From NCBI RefSeq assembly GCF_000760695.4, contig NZ_JHEG04000001.1, positions 7,501,617 to 7,565,616 on the forward strand: a DNA stretch of 64,000 nucleotides, given 5' to 3'. Source of the DNA: Tolypothrix bouteillei VB521301 (lineage in GTDB: Bacteria > Cyanobacteriota > Cyanobacteriia > Cyanobacteriales > Nostocaceae). The notes beneath the pieces are model-generated. The model did no database searches. It was not told where the DNA came from and saw only the letters and a program-made list of their open reading frames with translations. A program made the position numbers and the translations under genes. How positions within the stretch are numbered: the first letter of the stretch is position 1; each line of letters begins with the position of its first letter. Of this stretch, positions 27,252 through 36,714 are shown in pieces.

Positions 27252-27538
27252 TACTTTGGTTGGGGGTTAGGGATTGGGAGTGGAGGTTACAGTTATGGTA
27301 AGAAAAGGAACTGGAAAAAACTTTTCTTTAACAAAGCTTAACTCAATTTGACCTGTCTTGGCTCGTTCCAACGGAGTACACTCGATCGCTGTGTATATTT
27401 TCTGTTGCTAGCGAAATTATCTTTCTTGTATCAAAAGGTTAACAACTCTTGAAATTTTGAACTAGAACTTTTATAATTACGACGGATTTTGTAGCTATCA
27501 CTACAATAATCTATAGCTTTCAAGAGGAGGAAAGAAGG

Positions 27539-27856
27539 TTGGCAAGGAGACGAAAAAGGAAGAGCCGTCGTCGTCAAGAAGGGCGACGAATTTTAGAACA
27601 CGTGCCCCAATATAGCATCGAAAGCGGCGAAGAGAAACCTGTGACAGCAGCAAGAAGATTTATTCAAGCTGAGGGAATCTTGCCACCTGCGTTGCTACTC
27701 GTAAAGCGAAACGAACACACCACAGATCGTTACTTCTGGGCTGAGAAAGGTCTGTTTGGTGCTCAGTATGTTGAAGAAAATCATTTCTTATTTCCCAGCC
27801 TGAGAACGTTAGAACCTTCTCCAGGTCAAGAACCAGTAGCTGTTGCCAGTCGCTGA
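27539..27856 (+). CDS. DUF3155 protein
   Basis: 105 residues from TTG 27539, chosen because GAGGAGG lies eight bases upstream and the product then starts MARRRKRKSRRRQEG as family members do. Strongly basic N-terminus (RNA- or DNA-binding character), then YSIESGEEKPVTAARRFI and a C-terminal DRYFWAEKGLFGAQYVEENH. The family is confined to cyanobacteria and of unknown function. Confidence 0.75.
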   Translation: MARRRKRKSRRRQEGRRILEHVPQYSIESGEEKPVTAARRFIQAEGILPPALLLVKRNEHTTDRYFWAEKGLFGAQYVEENHFLFPSLRTLEPSPGQEPVAVASR

Positions 27857-28253
27857 ACCATCAATGGCTATCATAGGATCTGAGTTGGACTCATGACAAC
27901 AATTAACTGGCAAAAATGCTGTGTATATTCAGAATTTTCATGTTTTTTTAAGAATATGGCTCATTTGCCAGTGAGGAGCAAGCCTAATTTGGACAATCAA
28001 CTTCAATCAAACTATTTGCTTGGTTAATGAGTTGATTCTGCGTGCAAGAGCGGATAAGAGAGGAAAATGAACGTTTTTGGATGTGAGCAGACCATAGATT
28101 GTGCTCTTTACGAGCGATGTAACTTCTCCCAACAGTATGCAGGGAGAACATTTTACACAAGGAACGTTCTATCTCCTCTCTTAAGTTCTTTTTTTTATGG
28201 GGTTGTTACAAGTCCGTCTCTTATTCTTTATAGAGATAGTCTTTGGTGTACGG
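27857..28253. other. intergenic, no confident gene
   Basis: A 77-codon plus-strand ORF (28067-28300) has GAGAGG upstream but overlaps the 3' end of the next gene antiparallel and shows no protein-like pattern. Not called. Confidence 0.4.
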
Positions 28254-28787
28254 CTATGACTCGCAATTTTTTAAACTCAATGCCCGTTGAAGCTCAATGA
28301 GTTCATCTCGATGAGCAACAACAGTAATTTTACTTGGGAAGCGTTCGTTGCCCTTGGTTTCTTCCAATTTCAACGAAACCTTCTCAAGTTTTTTGGCTTT
28401 TTTCCAGTAAAAAGTACCGCTTAAAGGTGAAAGCAGTACCATTCCTACAAAAACTTGATTGAGATTGGGGAATAGAAAAGATAAGACTAGCGATAGGCAA
28501 AGAATACCTGTAGCAGCTAAAAGCGTTAAAAATACAGCTAAAAACCAGCTAGGTCTAACATAACCTTCAAAGGTTACTTGGTTGTGTTCTGGGTCTACCG
28601 CTGCCACTCGGTAAGACCGAGACTGAAAGTAATCCTTTAATAAAGGCATTAAAGTGTTTTCGTCGTCTGCTGAAACCAGGTGTGCTGTTTCCATACGGTC
28701 TTTGGTCGAAGCTCGAATAAAGAAAAACAGCCCGACAGATAATAGTAAGGTCAACAGTAACGTGGATGGCAAAATGGCAGTATCCAT
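28254..28787 (-). CDS. complex C cofactor assembly factor (CCB-like, DUF3529)
   Basis: 177 residues: an N-terminal TM helix (LLLTLLLSVGLFFFIRAS), a soluble stretch, two further helices (WFLAVFLTLLAATGILCLSLVLSFLF and VFVGMVLLSPLSG) and a basic C-terminal domain ending VVAHRDELIELQRAL. This matches the cyanobacterial proteins annotated as cofactor assembly of complex C subunit B, needed for covalent heme ci attachment to cytochrome b6. Family assignment is from memory of the N-terminal ILPSTLLLTLLLSVGLFFF pattern. Confidence 0.65.
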   Translation of the reverse strand: MDTAILPSTLLLTLLLSVGLFFFIRASTKDRMETAHLVSADDENTLMPLLKDYFQSRSYRVAAVDPEHNQVTFEGYVRPSWFLAVFLTLLAATGILCLSLVLSFLFPNLNQVFVGMVLLSPLSGTFYWKKAKKLEKVSLKLEETKGNERFPSKITVVAHRDELIELQRALSLKNCES

Positions 28788-28869
28788 AAATCGGTAAGTG
28801 TTACTTTTAAGTTGGAGGGGACTTATTCATTATCAAGTAACTGAGCGCAAGTCACATAACAACAGTATA

Positions 28870-28979
28870 AATTGTGATTAGTAATACCATAAACTACTAA
28901 CCACCAACCACTAACTAGTTGAATTGTGATTAGTAATACCATAAACTACTAACCACTAACGACTAACTACTAACTAGTT
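28870..28979. repeat. 52-bp tandem duplication with heptamer repeats
   Basis: Two direct copies beginning AATTGTGATTAGTAATACCA with a period of 52 bp; each ends in ACTAACCAC-type heptamers and CTAGTTGA. The second copy includes the last codons and stop of the PadR gene. Confidence 0.75.
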
Positions 28980-29325
28980 GATTCGTTCTCTCATCAATGT
29001 ATTGGTGCCACAAACGAGCTAAACTCGCAGCTTGCGATTGCCATTCTGGGGAAACTTGGTACATTCTCCTTGGACGTCCGCGTCCTTCAAGTTTTTTCCA
29101 ATATCCAGTGATTGCCTTCTGGTCTTCGAGAAACTTAATTGCACTATAAAGTACAGTATCAGAGAGTCTGTATGTTGGATATTCGGTTTCCAGGCGTTGG
29201 ATCAACTCTGTTCCGTAGGATTCTCCTTGTAGTAAAACGTACAAGATATAGCAAATAGCTAATTCTTGACAGAGATACGTTGGCGGAGGATTTTCAAAGA
29301 ATTTATATATATCCTCAAGTTTCAT
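28963..29325 (-). CDS. PadR-family transcriptional regulator
   Basis: 120 residues. Winged-helix signature: LAICYILYVLLQGESYGTEL, then LSDTVLYSAIKFLEDQKAI and the wing LEGRGRPRRMYQV. C-terminal helix for dimerisation is short. PadR proteins repress neighbouring genes in response to small molecules; no obvious target adjoins it. The last four residues (LVSS) and the stop are encoded inside a heptamer repeat, so its tail has been altered by repeat spread. Confidence 0.8.
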   Translation of the reverse strand: MKLEDIYKFFENPPPTYLCQELAICYILYVLLQGESYGTELIQRLETEYPTYRLSDTVLYSAIKFLEDQKAITGYWKKLEGRGRPRRMYQVSPEWQSQAASLARLWHQYIDERTNQLVSS

Positions 29326-30189
29326 GGTTAGTAAATGGCTAAAAAATGCCTAAGGGTCAAGCTTCTAATCCCACATGGGTGTCTGAGATGCTACCCCGAA
29401 AACTTTAAGAATATTGTGGTACTTAGGCTGTAATACCAAAGAACAAAAAGTGATAAGTCGTAGGATGGATGCGCCATTTATAGAGGTATACAGGTGGATA
29501 CCTCTACCCAAGCTTTTGGCGTTTTGTTGAGGAGCTATTCGACAACAGCATAACAGCTGTCCTCGATTTAGGTTGATGCAGATGGCGTAAAAACTGCTTA
29601 AGCATAAAATCCCGCCTAAGCAATTTTAAAGGGAAAATGCATTTTTGATGAACAACTTAACCAAAACTTTGTCGGACAGTAATTATCCGAGGGTAATGCT
29701 AAAGATTAGATATAGTTTTCAGTAAAGAAGGTTGACAAACATATCAATACGCTTAAGTAGATTTCCGATATCAATCTCTATATAGTTATTCTACAAAAAT
29801 ATCAGAGTGAGGGAGATACCCATAAAGCCAACATAAAGCAGTTTTAAGCCTAAAAGCGCGATTTTCCAGAGAAATCGCGCTTCTTGGTTAGCAAGTTTTA
29901 CCCCAAACTATGTCTTCTTCGTTTTTTATTTGTCAGAAAATGAATGAAATCTTGTTCAATAACAACAAAGCCACTGCTTGAGTTCTAAAAAACAAAGCAG
30001 TTCCCTAAATTTTTGAAAACATTATTTTTTACTGTAACATAGGATAATCAGCAATTAACATTTTTCTTTTCAGAAAAAAGTAAGAAGTTGAGGGAATACC
30101 TTGCTATCCCTTCATAATGGTTTCAATATCCGGGTATAACTACTGGGGAAAGTTCATGTTAAATTGAACAAGCGCCCAGGATATTAGTA
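29326..30189. other. 864-bp gene-free region with two hairpins
   Basis: No ORF with a ribosome site. Contains a hairpin at 29482-29505 (AGAGGTAT / ATACCTCT) and a terminator-like hairpin at 29854-29882. Could host a small RNA; see the findings. Confidence 0.4.
29854..29889 (+). terminator. terminator-like hairpin without an upstream gene
   Basis: Perfect 11-bp stem AAGCGCGATTT / AAATCGCGCTT with a 7-base loop, followed on the plus strand by CTTGGTT. The T-tract is weak. No plus-strand gene ends near it. Confidence 0.45.
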
Positions 30190-30768
30190 ATGTTAAGTAT
30201 GTCAGACATCTCTGGAATCCGGGCGATCGCCCAAGCGTTTCGCCTGACAGGTTGGATTAGCTTTTGGACTCAGTTAGTACTGGGCATTGTCTCTGGCGGG
30301 ATTTTGCTAAGTGCAACTTTTGTAGGCAGGGGAACTAACAACAGTAATAATCCGGGAACTGGATTTGGTGCTTTTTTTGCGGTTGCTGGACTCATTGCCT
30401 TAGGTGTAGGCATTTATTTAGCATTTCGTCTCATTAGTACTGGTAGGAGATTGGACTCTGCCAACCCTAACAACCGTCCTCGAAAAATTGAAAGCGTTCA
30501 AGTCCTACAGTTTGCACTCGTGGTGCATCTAACAGGAATGCTGCTGACTCTTTTAGGAGCGCAAGCGATCGCCGGTACACTGATTCTCAAATCATTAACA
30601 TTGCCGCAATTTGGTGTTGGAGTATACACTCAAATTGACCCCAGCCGAATTATCCAACCTCTAGATATCTTTGTCGTGCAAGCAAATACCAACACGGTAA
30701 CAGCACATTTTGCAGGTCTTGTTTCTTCCATTTGGCTGCTTTACCGTCTTTCTAAACCACAGCCTTAG
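30190..30768 (+). CDS. DUF3611 membrane protein (Tic21/PIC1-like)
   Basis: 192 residues with four hydrophobic segments: FWTQLVLGIVSGGILLSATF, GAFFAVAGLIALGVGIYLAF, LVVHLTGMLLTLLGAQAIAG and a C-terminal HFAGLVSSIWLLYRL. This is the DUF3611 layout, the cyanobacterial relatives of chloroplast inner-envelope Tic21/PIC1, implicated in iron transport or protein import. ATG 30190; the second ATG at 30199 is also possible. Confidence 0.7.
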   Translation: MLSMSDISGIRAIAQAFRLTGWISFWTQLVLGIVSGGILLSATFVGRGTNNSNNPGTGFGAFFAVAGLIALGVGIYLAFRLISTGRRLDSANPNNRPRKIESVQVLQFALVVHLTGMLLTLLGAQAIAGTLILKSLTLPQFGVGVYTQIDPSRIIQPLDIFVVQANTNTVTAHFAGLVSSIWLLYRLSKPQP

Positions 30769-30902
30769 GGATTGGGGACAAGAGAGACCGGGAAGACCAG
30801 GAAGACAAGGGGGTGCGACTTATCTTCAATCTCCATCCCCATTGACAAATGACAAATGACAAATGACAAATAACAAATGACTATTAATAATTGAGTAGAT
30901 CT

Positions 30903-32183
30903 GTGTTAGACATTAGGCAAATACGGGAAAATCCACAATTAGTGCAGGAACGGTTAAATACTCGTGGTGGAAACTACGATGTTCAACCGCTGATGGAGTT
31001 AGATACACAGCAGCGCGAATTAGAAGCCAAGCGAAATCAACTCCAAGCACGCAGTAACGAAATTGCTAAGCTAATTCCTGAAAAGATAAAAGCTGGTAGC
31101 GACCCTAAAGGACCGGAAATTAAAGGTCTGCGGGATGAAGGGAGTTCAATTAAAGCTGAACTTGGGAAAATAGAACCCCAAGAAAAAGAACTGCTAGCCA
31201 AAATTAAAGAATCTTTACTGGCAATACCTAACTTACCTAGCGACTCCACCCCCATCGGTGAGAATGAGGAAAACAACGTTGAAGTCCGTCGTTGGGGCGA
31301 TGAATACCTTCCCAAAAACCAAAATATTCTTCCTCATTGGGAAATTGGCGAAAAGTTAGGAATTTTTAATACCGAGCGGGCTGTAAAAATAGCACAAAGC
31401 CGCTTTATCACCTTAATAGGCGCTGGTGCAGCACTGGAGAGAGCTTTAATTCAATTTATGCTCGATCGCCAGATAGCCGCAGGCTATGTAGAAATCATGC
31501 CTCCTATTTTGGTCAATAGCGATTCCATGACAGCGACAGGGCAATTGCCTAAATTTGCCGAAGAAAGCTTTAAATGTCAAGCAGATGATTTATGGCTAAT
31601 TCCTACAGCAGAAGTCCCCGTCACCAATCTCTATCGTGGAGAAATTATTGATGGAGAGCAATTGCCCATATACCACTGTTCTTATACTCCCTGTTTTCGT
31701 CGAGAAGCAGGTAGCTACGGGCGGGATATGCGAGGATTAATTCGACTGCATCAATTTAATAAAGTTGAAATGGTCAAGTTCGTCCATCCGAGTTCCTCTA
31801 ATGAAGAACTGGAAAAAATGGTGGAGAACGCTGAAGCTATTTTACAAGCATTGCAGTTGCCATACCGAGTTTTATCCTTATGTACTGGGGATTTAGGTTT
31901 TCACTCTGCCAAAACCTATGACTTAGAGGTTTGGCTTCCCTCTTCGGGTAAGTATCGGGAAATTTCCAGTTGTTCAAACATCTTAGATTACCAAGCACGA
32001 CGGGGTGACATTCGCTTTAAAGAAAGCGGAAAAAAAGGAACTCAATTCGTTCACACCCTCAATGGTTCGGGATTGGCAGTAGGGCGGACAATGGCAGCGA
32101 TTTTGGAAAACTACCAACAAGAAGATGGAACGGTACGGATACCGGAAGCGCTACAGCCTTACTTGCGACGAGAGGTGTTGTAA
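30903..32183 (+). CDS. serS: seryl-tRNA synthetase
   Basis: 426 residues. GTG at 30903 is preferred because it gives [14 protein letters not shown], the usual N-terminus of SerRS; an in-frame TTG at 30891 is possible. N-terminal two-helix coiled-coil arm (about 28-100) that binds tRNA(Ser), then a class II core with [25 protein letters not shown] (motif 2 region) and the [18 protein letters not shown] motif 3. Charges tRNA(Ser). Directly upstream of rseP on the same strand. Confidence 0.95.
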   Translation: MLDIRQIRENPQLVQERLNTRGGNYDVQPLMELDTQQRELEAKRNQLQARSNEIAKLIPEKIKAGSDPKGPEIKGLRDEGSSIKAELGKIEPQEKELLAKIKESLLAIPNLPSDSTPIGENEENNVEVRRWGDEYLPKNQNILPHWEIGEKLGIFNTERAVKIAQSRFITLIGAGAALERALIQFMLDRQIAAGYVEIMPPILVNSDSMTATGQLPKFAEESFKCQADDLWLIPTAEVPVTNLYRGEIIDGEQLPIYHCSYTPCFRREAGSYGRDMRGLIRLHQFNKVEMVKFVHPSSSNEELEKMVENAEAILQALQLPYRVLSLCTGDLGFHSAKTYDLEVWLPSSGKYREISSCSNILDYQARRGDIRFKESGKKGTQFVHTLNGSGLAVGRTMAAILENYQQEDGTVRIPEALQPYLRREVL

Positions 32184-32190
32184 TGGAAGA

Positions 32191-32428
32191 CTGGCTAATT
32201 GCTAATGGCTAATGGCTAATGGCTAATGGCTGATGGCTAATGGCTAATGGCTGATGGCTGATGGCTATTTCCTTTTCGGTTTAAAATTCTACCTCTGTAT
32301 GTAGGGGTGGGCAATGCCCACCTACTTCGTAGGTAATCGTAGAAGCAGTTCGATTAGCTATTAGCCATTAGCCATTAGCAATTAGCAATTAGCAATTAGC
32401 CATTAGCTATTAGCCATTAGCCGTTAGC
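32191..32428. repeat. heptamer repeat arms enclosing a family A palindrome
   Basis: Left arm 32191-32268 is built from TGGCTAA/TGGCTGA units; right arm 32356-32428 from TTAGCCA/TTAGCAA units. The arms are complementary. The family A palindrome (GTAGGGGTGGGCAATGCCCA) sits between them at 32301-32325, so one repeat type is nested in another. Confidence 0.75.
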
Positions 32429-32467
32429 ATAAAATAGAAGTAGCTGAATCAGTTCATTACATTATCT

Positions 32468-33565
32468 ATGTCATTTTTTGCCGCATTAGCAGCGATCGCA
32501 GTTTTAGCTGTTTTAATTTTGGTCCACGAATTCGGCCATTTCATTGCAGCAAGGTCTCAGGGGATTCACGTCAACCGTTTCTCTTTAGGCTTTGGTCCAA
32601 TTCTTTGGAAATATCAAGGAGTGGAGACTGAATATGCTATTCGTGCCATTCCATTGGGTGGTTTTGTCGGTTTTCCTGACGACGATCCGGATAGCACCAT
32701 TCCGCCTAACGATCCCAATTTGTTGCGGAACCGTCCTGTTTTAGATAGAGCGATTGTTATTAGTGCAGGAGTGATAGCTAATTTATTATTTGCTTACCTC
32801 CTCCTTACGACACAGGTTTTTGTTATTGGTACAGCACAAGCAACTCAACCTGGGGTTTTAATCCAACAATTAGCACCAAAGGTGAGTTCTGTAGCAGCAA
32901 AAGCTGGGCTTGAACCAAAAGATGTCATACTAGCAGCCGATAACAGAGAATTTGAAACTTCAATCCAAGAGATAGAGGCTTTAAGAAACATTATTAAAAC
33001 TCACCCAGGTCAGCCAATCCAATTAAAAATTGCCCGTGGCGACAAAACGTTATCTTTAACTATTGTTCCTGAAGCAAATGCAAATGGGGATGGCACTATT
33101 GGTGTAGAACTTTCTCCTAATGGTAAAGTTGAGCGTCGGCGCGTCAGCAATCCGCTCAAAGCTTTGAGCATTGGTGCGGCTGAATTTCAACGGATTGTTT
33201 CCATGACATTCTTGGGTTTTGGGCAATTGATTACAAACTTCCAGGAAACCGCAAATCAAGTTGCTGGTCCTGTGAAGATTGTCGAAATAGGGGCTAACAT
33301 TGCTCAAAATGATGCTGGTAGTTTATTCTTCTTTGCTGCTCTCATCAGTATTAACCTAGCTATCATCAACATATTGCCTTTACCAGCTTTGGATGGCGGA
33401 CAACTCGCTTTTCTCCTTGTTGAAGGCTTGCGAGGTAAACCTTTACCCAACCGCATTCAAGAAGGTGTCATGCAAACTGGTTTAGTGCTACTTTTAGGAT
33501 TAGGTATTTTTCTCATACTTAAAGAAACTACCCAATTGGAGTGGGTGCAAAAGTTATTCCAGTGA
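32468..33565 (+). CDS. rseP: site-2 intramembrane zinc protease (RseP type)
   Basis: 365 residues. Zinc motif HEFGH at 20-24 inside the first TM helix, a single PDZ domain (about 120-205; the E. coli enzyme has two), and the third ligand motif in LPLPALDGGQL near residue 306. Four TM helices. Cleaves membrane-bound anti-sigma factors or remnant signal peptides. Its TGA overlaps the preferred GTG of nth, so the two are translationally coupled. Confidence 0.92.
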   Translation: MSFFAALAAIAVLAVLILVHEFGHFIAARSQGIHVNRFSLGFGPILWKYQGVETEYAIRAIPLGGFVGFPDDDPDSTIPPNDPNLLRNRPVLDRAIVISAGVIANLLFAYLLLTTQVFVIGTAQATQPGVLIQQLAPKVSSVAAKAGLEPKDVILAADNREFETSIQEIEALRNIIKTHPGQPIQLKIARGDKTLSLTIVPEANANGDGTIGVELSPNGKVERRRVSNPLKALSIGAAEFQRIVSMTFLGFGQLITNFQETANQVAGPVKIVEIGANIAQNDAGSLFFFAALISINLAIINILPLPALDGGQLAFLLVEGLRGKPLPNRIQEGVMQTGLVLLLGLGIFLILKETTQLEWVQKLFQ

Positions 33566-34254
33566 TTGGTATCCGCAAACGGTCATCAAAAAAGCAACGA
33601 GCAATAGAAATTCTCGTTCGTCTGAAGCGCCTCTATCCCGACGCGACTTGTTCTTTAAATTATGCAAGCCCAGTACAACTGCTTGTTGCTACTATTCTCT
33701 CCGCACAATGTACTGATGAGCGGGTCAATCAAGTAACACCAGCGCTATTTAGTAAGTTCCCTGATGCAGCGAGTTTGGCAAATGCTGACTTGGAAGAGTT
33801 GGAAAATCTAGTCCGTTCCACTGGTTTCTACCGCAATAAGGCAAAGAATATCAAATCTGCTTGCCAAACGATCGTGAGCGAATTTGGTTCTCAAGTCCCA
33901 AAGCGCATGGAGGACTTACTAAAACTTTCTGGTGTAGCTCGGAAGACAGCAAATGTTGTTCTCGCTCATGCTTATGGAATCAATTCTGGGGTAACAGTTG
34001 ATACTCATGTTAAACGTCTCACCCAACGTTTGGGTTTAACGGAACATTCCGATCCCATCCGCATTGAACGAGATTTGATGGGTTTATTACCTCAACCAGA
34101 CTGGGAAAATTGGTCTATCCGGCTCATTTATCACGGTCGCGCCATTTGTAAAGCACGATCGCCCGCTTGTGAGGCTTGTGAACTCTCTGACCTCTGTCCT
34201 TGTGCTTTTCACGTTCCGCAGGAAAAGGTAAAGGCAAAAATTGTAGAAAACTAG
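33562..34254 (+). CDS. nth: endonuclease III (DNA glycosylase/AP lyase)
   Basis: 230 residues from GTG 33562, which overlaps the rseP stop as GTGA and yields MIGIRKRSSKKQRA; an upstream GTG at 33541 is in frame but would overlap rseP further. Helix-hairpin-helix LSGVARKTANVVLAHAYG carries the Schiff-base Lys; the catalytic Asp is in TVDTHVKRL. A [4Fe-4S] ligand set C-X6-C-X2-C-X5-C closes the chain (CKARSPACEACELSDLC). Removes oxidised pyrimidines. Confidence 0.93.
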   Translation: MIGIRKRSSKKQRAIEILVRLKRLYPDATCSLNYASPVQLLVATILSAQCTDERVNQVTPALFSKFPDAASLANADLEELENLVRSTGFYRNKAKNIKSACQTIVSEFGSQVPKRMEDLLKLSGVARKTANVVLAHAYGINSGVTVDTHVKRLTQRLGLTEHSDPIRIERDLMGLLPQPDWENWSIRLIYHGRAICKARSPACEACELSDLCPCAFHVPQEKVKAKIVEN

Positions 34255-34300
34255 CGGTCTACCGCATTCATTTTGCGGAGCCGTAGAGGCTAGGTATCAC

Positions 34301-34328
34301 CTCGTTCCCAGGCAGAGCCTGGGAATGC
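34301..34328. repeat. small dispersed palindrome, family B
   Basis: CTCGTTCCCAGGCAGAGCCT followed by GGGAATG: same core as at 14352 with two changes. Lies 47 bases after nth and may mark its transcript end. Confidence 0.6.
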
Positions 34329-34464
34329 CTTAATAAGACAGAGAGATTACTGTCTTTTACGTTATTTTTAAAACAAAGATGAATTACGAGTGATAAATTA
34401 GCTATTATTTATGTAATTATATAAAATGGAGAATGCTGTCTAAAAAGTAAGCTACCAAAATAAT

Positions 34465-34767
34465 ATGGCAAAAAAGAGCATGATTGAGCGCGAGAAAAAA
34501 CGCGCTAAATTGGTACAAAAGTACGCTGCAAAAAGAGAAGCGTTGCTGGACGAATTTAAAGAGGCAGAATCTCCTTTAGATAAGCTGGAGATTCATCGGC
34601 AAATTCAACAACTTCCCCGCAATAGCGCTCCTACCCGCCGTCGCAACCGCTGCTGGTTAACAGGTCGTCCAAGAGGCGTTTACCGTGACTTTGGGCTATC
34701 TCGGAACGTCCTTCGGGAATGGGCGCACGAAGGTCTTTTGCCTGGAGTGGTTAAGTCTAGCTGGTAG
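34465..34767 (+). CDS. rpsN: 30S ribosomal protein S14
   Basis: 100 residues, zinc-less bacterial S14 form: [14 protein letters not shown]-terminus, [20 protein letters not shown] core and [22 protein letters not shown]. Binds 16S rRNA in the small-subunit head. Monocistronic. Its TAG stop is the first triplet of a TAGTTAG heptamer array. Confidence 0.97.
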   Translation: MAKKSMIEREKKRAKLVQKYAAKREALLDEFKEAESPLDKLEIHRQIQQLPRNSAPTRRRNRCWLTGRPRGVYRDFGLSRNVLREWAHEGLLPGVVKSSW

Positions 34768-34843
34768 TTAGTCGTCAGTAGTTAGTAGTTAGTGGCGCTT
34801 TTAAACAACTAACCACTAACAACTAACAACTAACAACTAACCA
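34765..34843. repeat. heptamer repeats in inverted arms, including the rpsN stop
   Basis: TAGTTAG/TAGTTAGTGG units from the rpsN stop codon onward, then the complementary AACTAACCACTAACAACTAA units. Sits between convergent genes and could serve both as terminator. Confidence 0.75.
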
Positions 34844-34846
34844 AAA

Positions 34847-35191
34847 TCATTGACCGCAACATTTATCAATGCCCAAGCTTTCCAAAAGTAAATCGCTGAC
34901 GGCGTTAGCAATAGCAAACTCTCCGTAAAAACTTTTGGAAAAATCAAACGACTGCATTTCAGTAACAATGGCAATTACCAGAGAACCCAAGTCGTTTTCC
35001 CCCTCCATTCTCTGGCGCACAAAAATCTGTGCAGCTCTTTGGGCAATTTTTTGATTCACTGCCTCTGGGATAAATTCTTCATCTAACCACCGATGTAAGC
35101 TCAGTTGCAACCACTCTCCCTCAAGTACGGGATTTTGAGCCGGTGGTAAAGTGATAGGTGGGATTGATTCGTTCATATCTTTATCACTCAA
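34847..35191 (-). CDS. conserved-looking hypothetical protein
   Basis: 114 residues, soluble, acidic. Contains PPITLPPAQNPVLEGEWLQL, an amphipathic helix-rich middle and a C-terminal KCCGQ. ATG start. No known domain recognised. Convergent with rpsN and divergent from aat (72 bases away). Confidence 0.6.
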   Translation of the reverse strand: MSDKDMNESIPPITLPPAQNPVLEGEWLQLSLHRWLDEEFIPEAVNQKIAQRAAQIFVRQRMEGENDLGSLVIAIVTEMQSFDFSKSFYGEFAIANAVSDLLLESLGIDKCCGQ

Positions 35192-35263
35192 TCGGCATAA
35201 TTAAAGTTAACTCATTAGACGTGTCACTGGTTACTAGTCACCGATCCCTGGTTACTGGTTATT

Positions 35264-35839
35264 ATGAATTATGATATCGCCACTATTGTTCAAGGTTACG
35301 CTCAAGGCTATTTTCTCATGGCTGATGAGGATAATGTCTTGGGATGGTATGGAAGTCGCGATCGCACTCTCATTCCTCTAGATAACAGATTTCGCTACCC
35401 CAAGTCCCTGAGGCGAGCATTAAATCAAGAGCGTTTCAGCATTGCAATTAACCGTGATTTTAAATCTGTTGTAGCAAACTGTGCTGACAGAGAAACAACA
35501 TGGATTTCGCCAGAGTTAAAAAAGATTTATTGGGAACTTTACCAAGCAGGATGGGCGTATAGTTTTGAAACTTGGCAAGGGGACGAACTTGCTGGAGGTA
35601 TTTTAGGGATTGTGATTGGGGGTGCTTTTATTGGGGAGTCGATGTTTTACCGCATTCCCGAAGGATCGAAAGTGGCGATGGTAAAGTTAGTAGAGAGATT
35701 GCGGGAAAGACAATTTGTACTCTTTGACGCCCAAATGATGAATCCTCATTTGGAAAGGTTTGGGGCTTATGGCATTAATGATGATGAGTATCAAATTTTG
35801 CTGAAAAAAGCTTTGTTTCGGAGGTGTTCTTTGGATTAA
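35264..35839 (+). CDS. aat: leucyl/phenylalanyl-tRNA-protein transferase
   Basis: 191 residues, ATG start. [15 protein letters not shown] near the N-terminus, [20 protein letters not shown] and [15 protein letters not shown] are the signature segments of the Aat fold. It adds Leu or Phe to N-terminal Arg/Lys, creating N-degrons for ClpS/ClpP. Length is a little below the E. coli enzyme (234), typical of the short cyanobacterial form. Confidence 0.92.
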   Translation: MNYDIATIVQGYAQGYFLMADEDNVLGWYGSRDRTLIPLDNRFRYPKSLRRALNQERFSIAINRDFKSVVANCADRETTWISPELKKIYWELYQAGWAYSFETWQGDELAGGILGIVIGGAFIGESMFYRIPEGSKVAMVKLVERLRERQFVLFDAQMMNPHLERFGAYGINDDEYQILLKKALFRRCSLD

Positions 35840-35849
35840 CTATTTCCGG

Positions 35850-36656
35850 TTAAATTTTTTTCTCCGTCACTAAAGTCAAACTTATCCAATCGCCCTTGTC
35901 ACTGTAGCTGCGAATCATCCGCTGGCGCAAATCTGGTTGAATAAGCCAACCCACTTCAAGAAACAACGGCTGACGCACTGACAGTTTGAGTGGAGACGTT
36001 GCTGATGCACCATTAGGTAAGAGCAAGACTTGTACCTGTTTTTGGGGGTCTTGGTCAAAGTGGATGATAGAGTTTTTAACAGTAGCTGTTGAGGAGATCG
36101 TGCGCTCGCCAAAAGTTAAACTTTGGATAAGTCGTCCATTCCCATCTAGCTGTAGTTGCATTTTTGTAGAATAATTTTCAGGAGAACGCCAATCGGGATA
36201 TATCGTGACTGCTTCGCCTTGCCATTCTCCGAGTAAATTGTCCACTGTCAGCTGGGGCTTTTGTGGTGGTTGAGTTCCTGCTAGGTGTTCTCTAATTAAG
36301 GTTAATTGAGCTAACTCAAGATTTTTATCATACAACTGAACGAGACGCAGGCGTTGGTTTTCATAAATCAAACCAAATTCAGCACCAAATTCAGAAAATG
36401 GTGCGAGTTGAATTGAACCTTGGGAAAACGCCCCGTTCTTAAAAAACAGTACACTTCGTGCAAGCGTGCTGTATTCTAAGACTTTCTCACTTCCCCCAAG
36501 ACGAATTGTTTGACGAATTTTCTGGTTGTTATCTAGCCCTTCCAAAGTCACTACACTTGGGGTATCTTCCAAAATGTCACCCTGAGGAGAGAAGCGAGTA
36601 AAAGACCCTTGCCATTCGCCTAGATTTTGTAGTAGGGCTGTCCATTGCGAGTGCAT
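35850..36656 (-). CDS. DUF3598 protein (lipocalin-like beta barrel)
   Basis: 268 residues, two beta-rich halves each starting with a WxG element: GEWQGSFTRFSPQG (13-26) and GEWQGEAVTIYPDW (about 142-155), consistent with a duplicated lipocalin-like fold as in DUF3598. Common in cyanobacteria, often linked to phycobilin or pigment handling, but no role can be assigned here. ATG start at 36656. Confidence 0.7.
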   Translation of the reverse strand: MHSQWTALLQNLGEWQGSFTRFSPQGDILEDTPSVVTLEGLDNNQKIRQTIRLGGSEKVLEYSTLARSVLFFKNGAFSQGSIQLAPFSEFGAEFGLIYENQRLRLVQLYDKNLELAQLTLIREHLAGTQPPQKPQLTVDNLLGEWQGEAVTIYPDWRSPENYSTKMQLQLDGNGRLIQSLTFGERTISSTATVKNSIIHFDQDPQKQVQVLLLPNGASATSPLKLSVRQPLFLEVGWLIQPDLRQRMIRSYSDKGDWISLTLVTEKKI

Positions 36657-36714
36657 AGTTAAGCGATGATAAGAAGTGATAAGTTTAAGAATAAATCTTT
36701 AATTCACCAAAAAT

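Noticed and set aside
28067..28300. 77-codon plus-strand ORF with GAGAGG upstream
   Set aside because: Overlaps the CCB-like gene antiparallel, with composition that is not protein-like. Kept out of the gene list.
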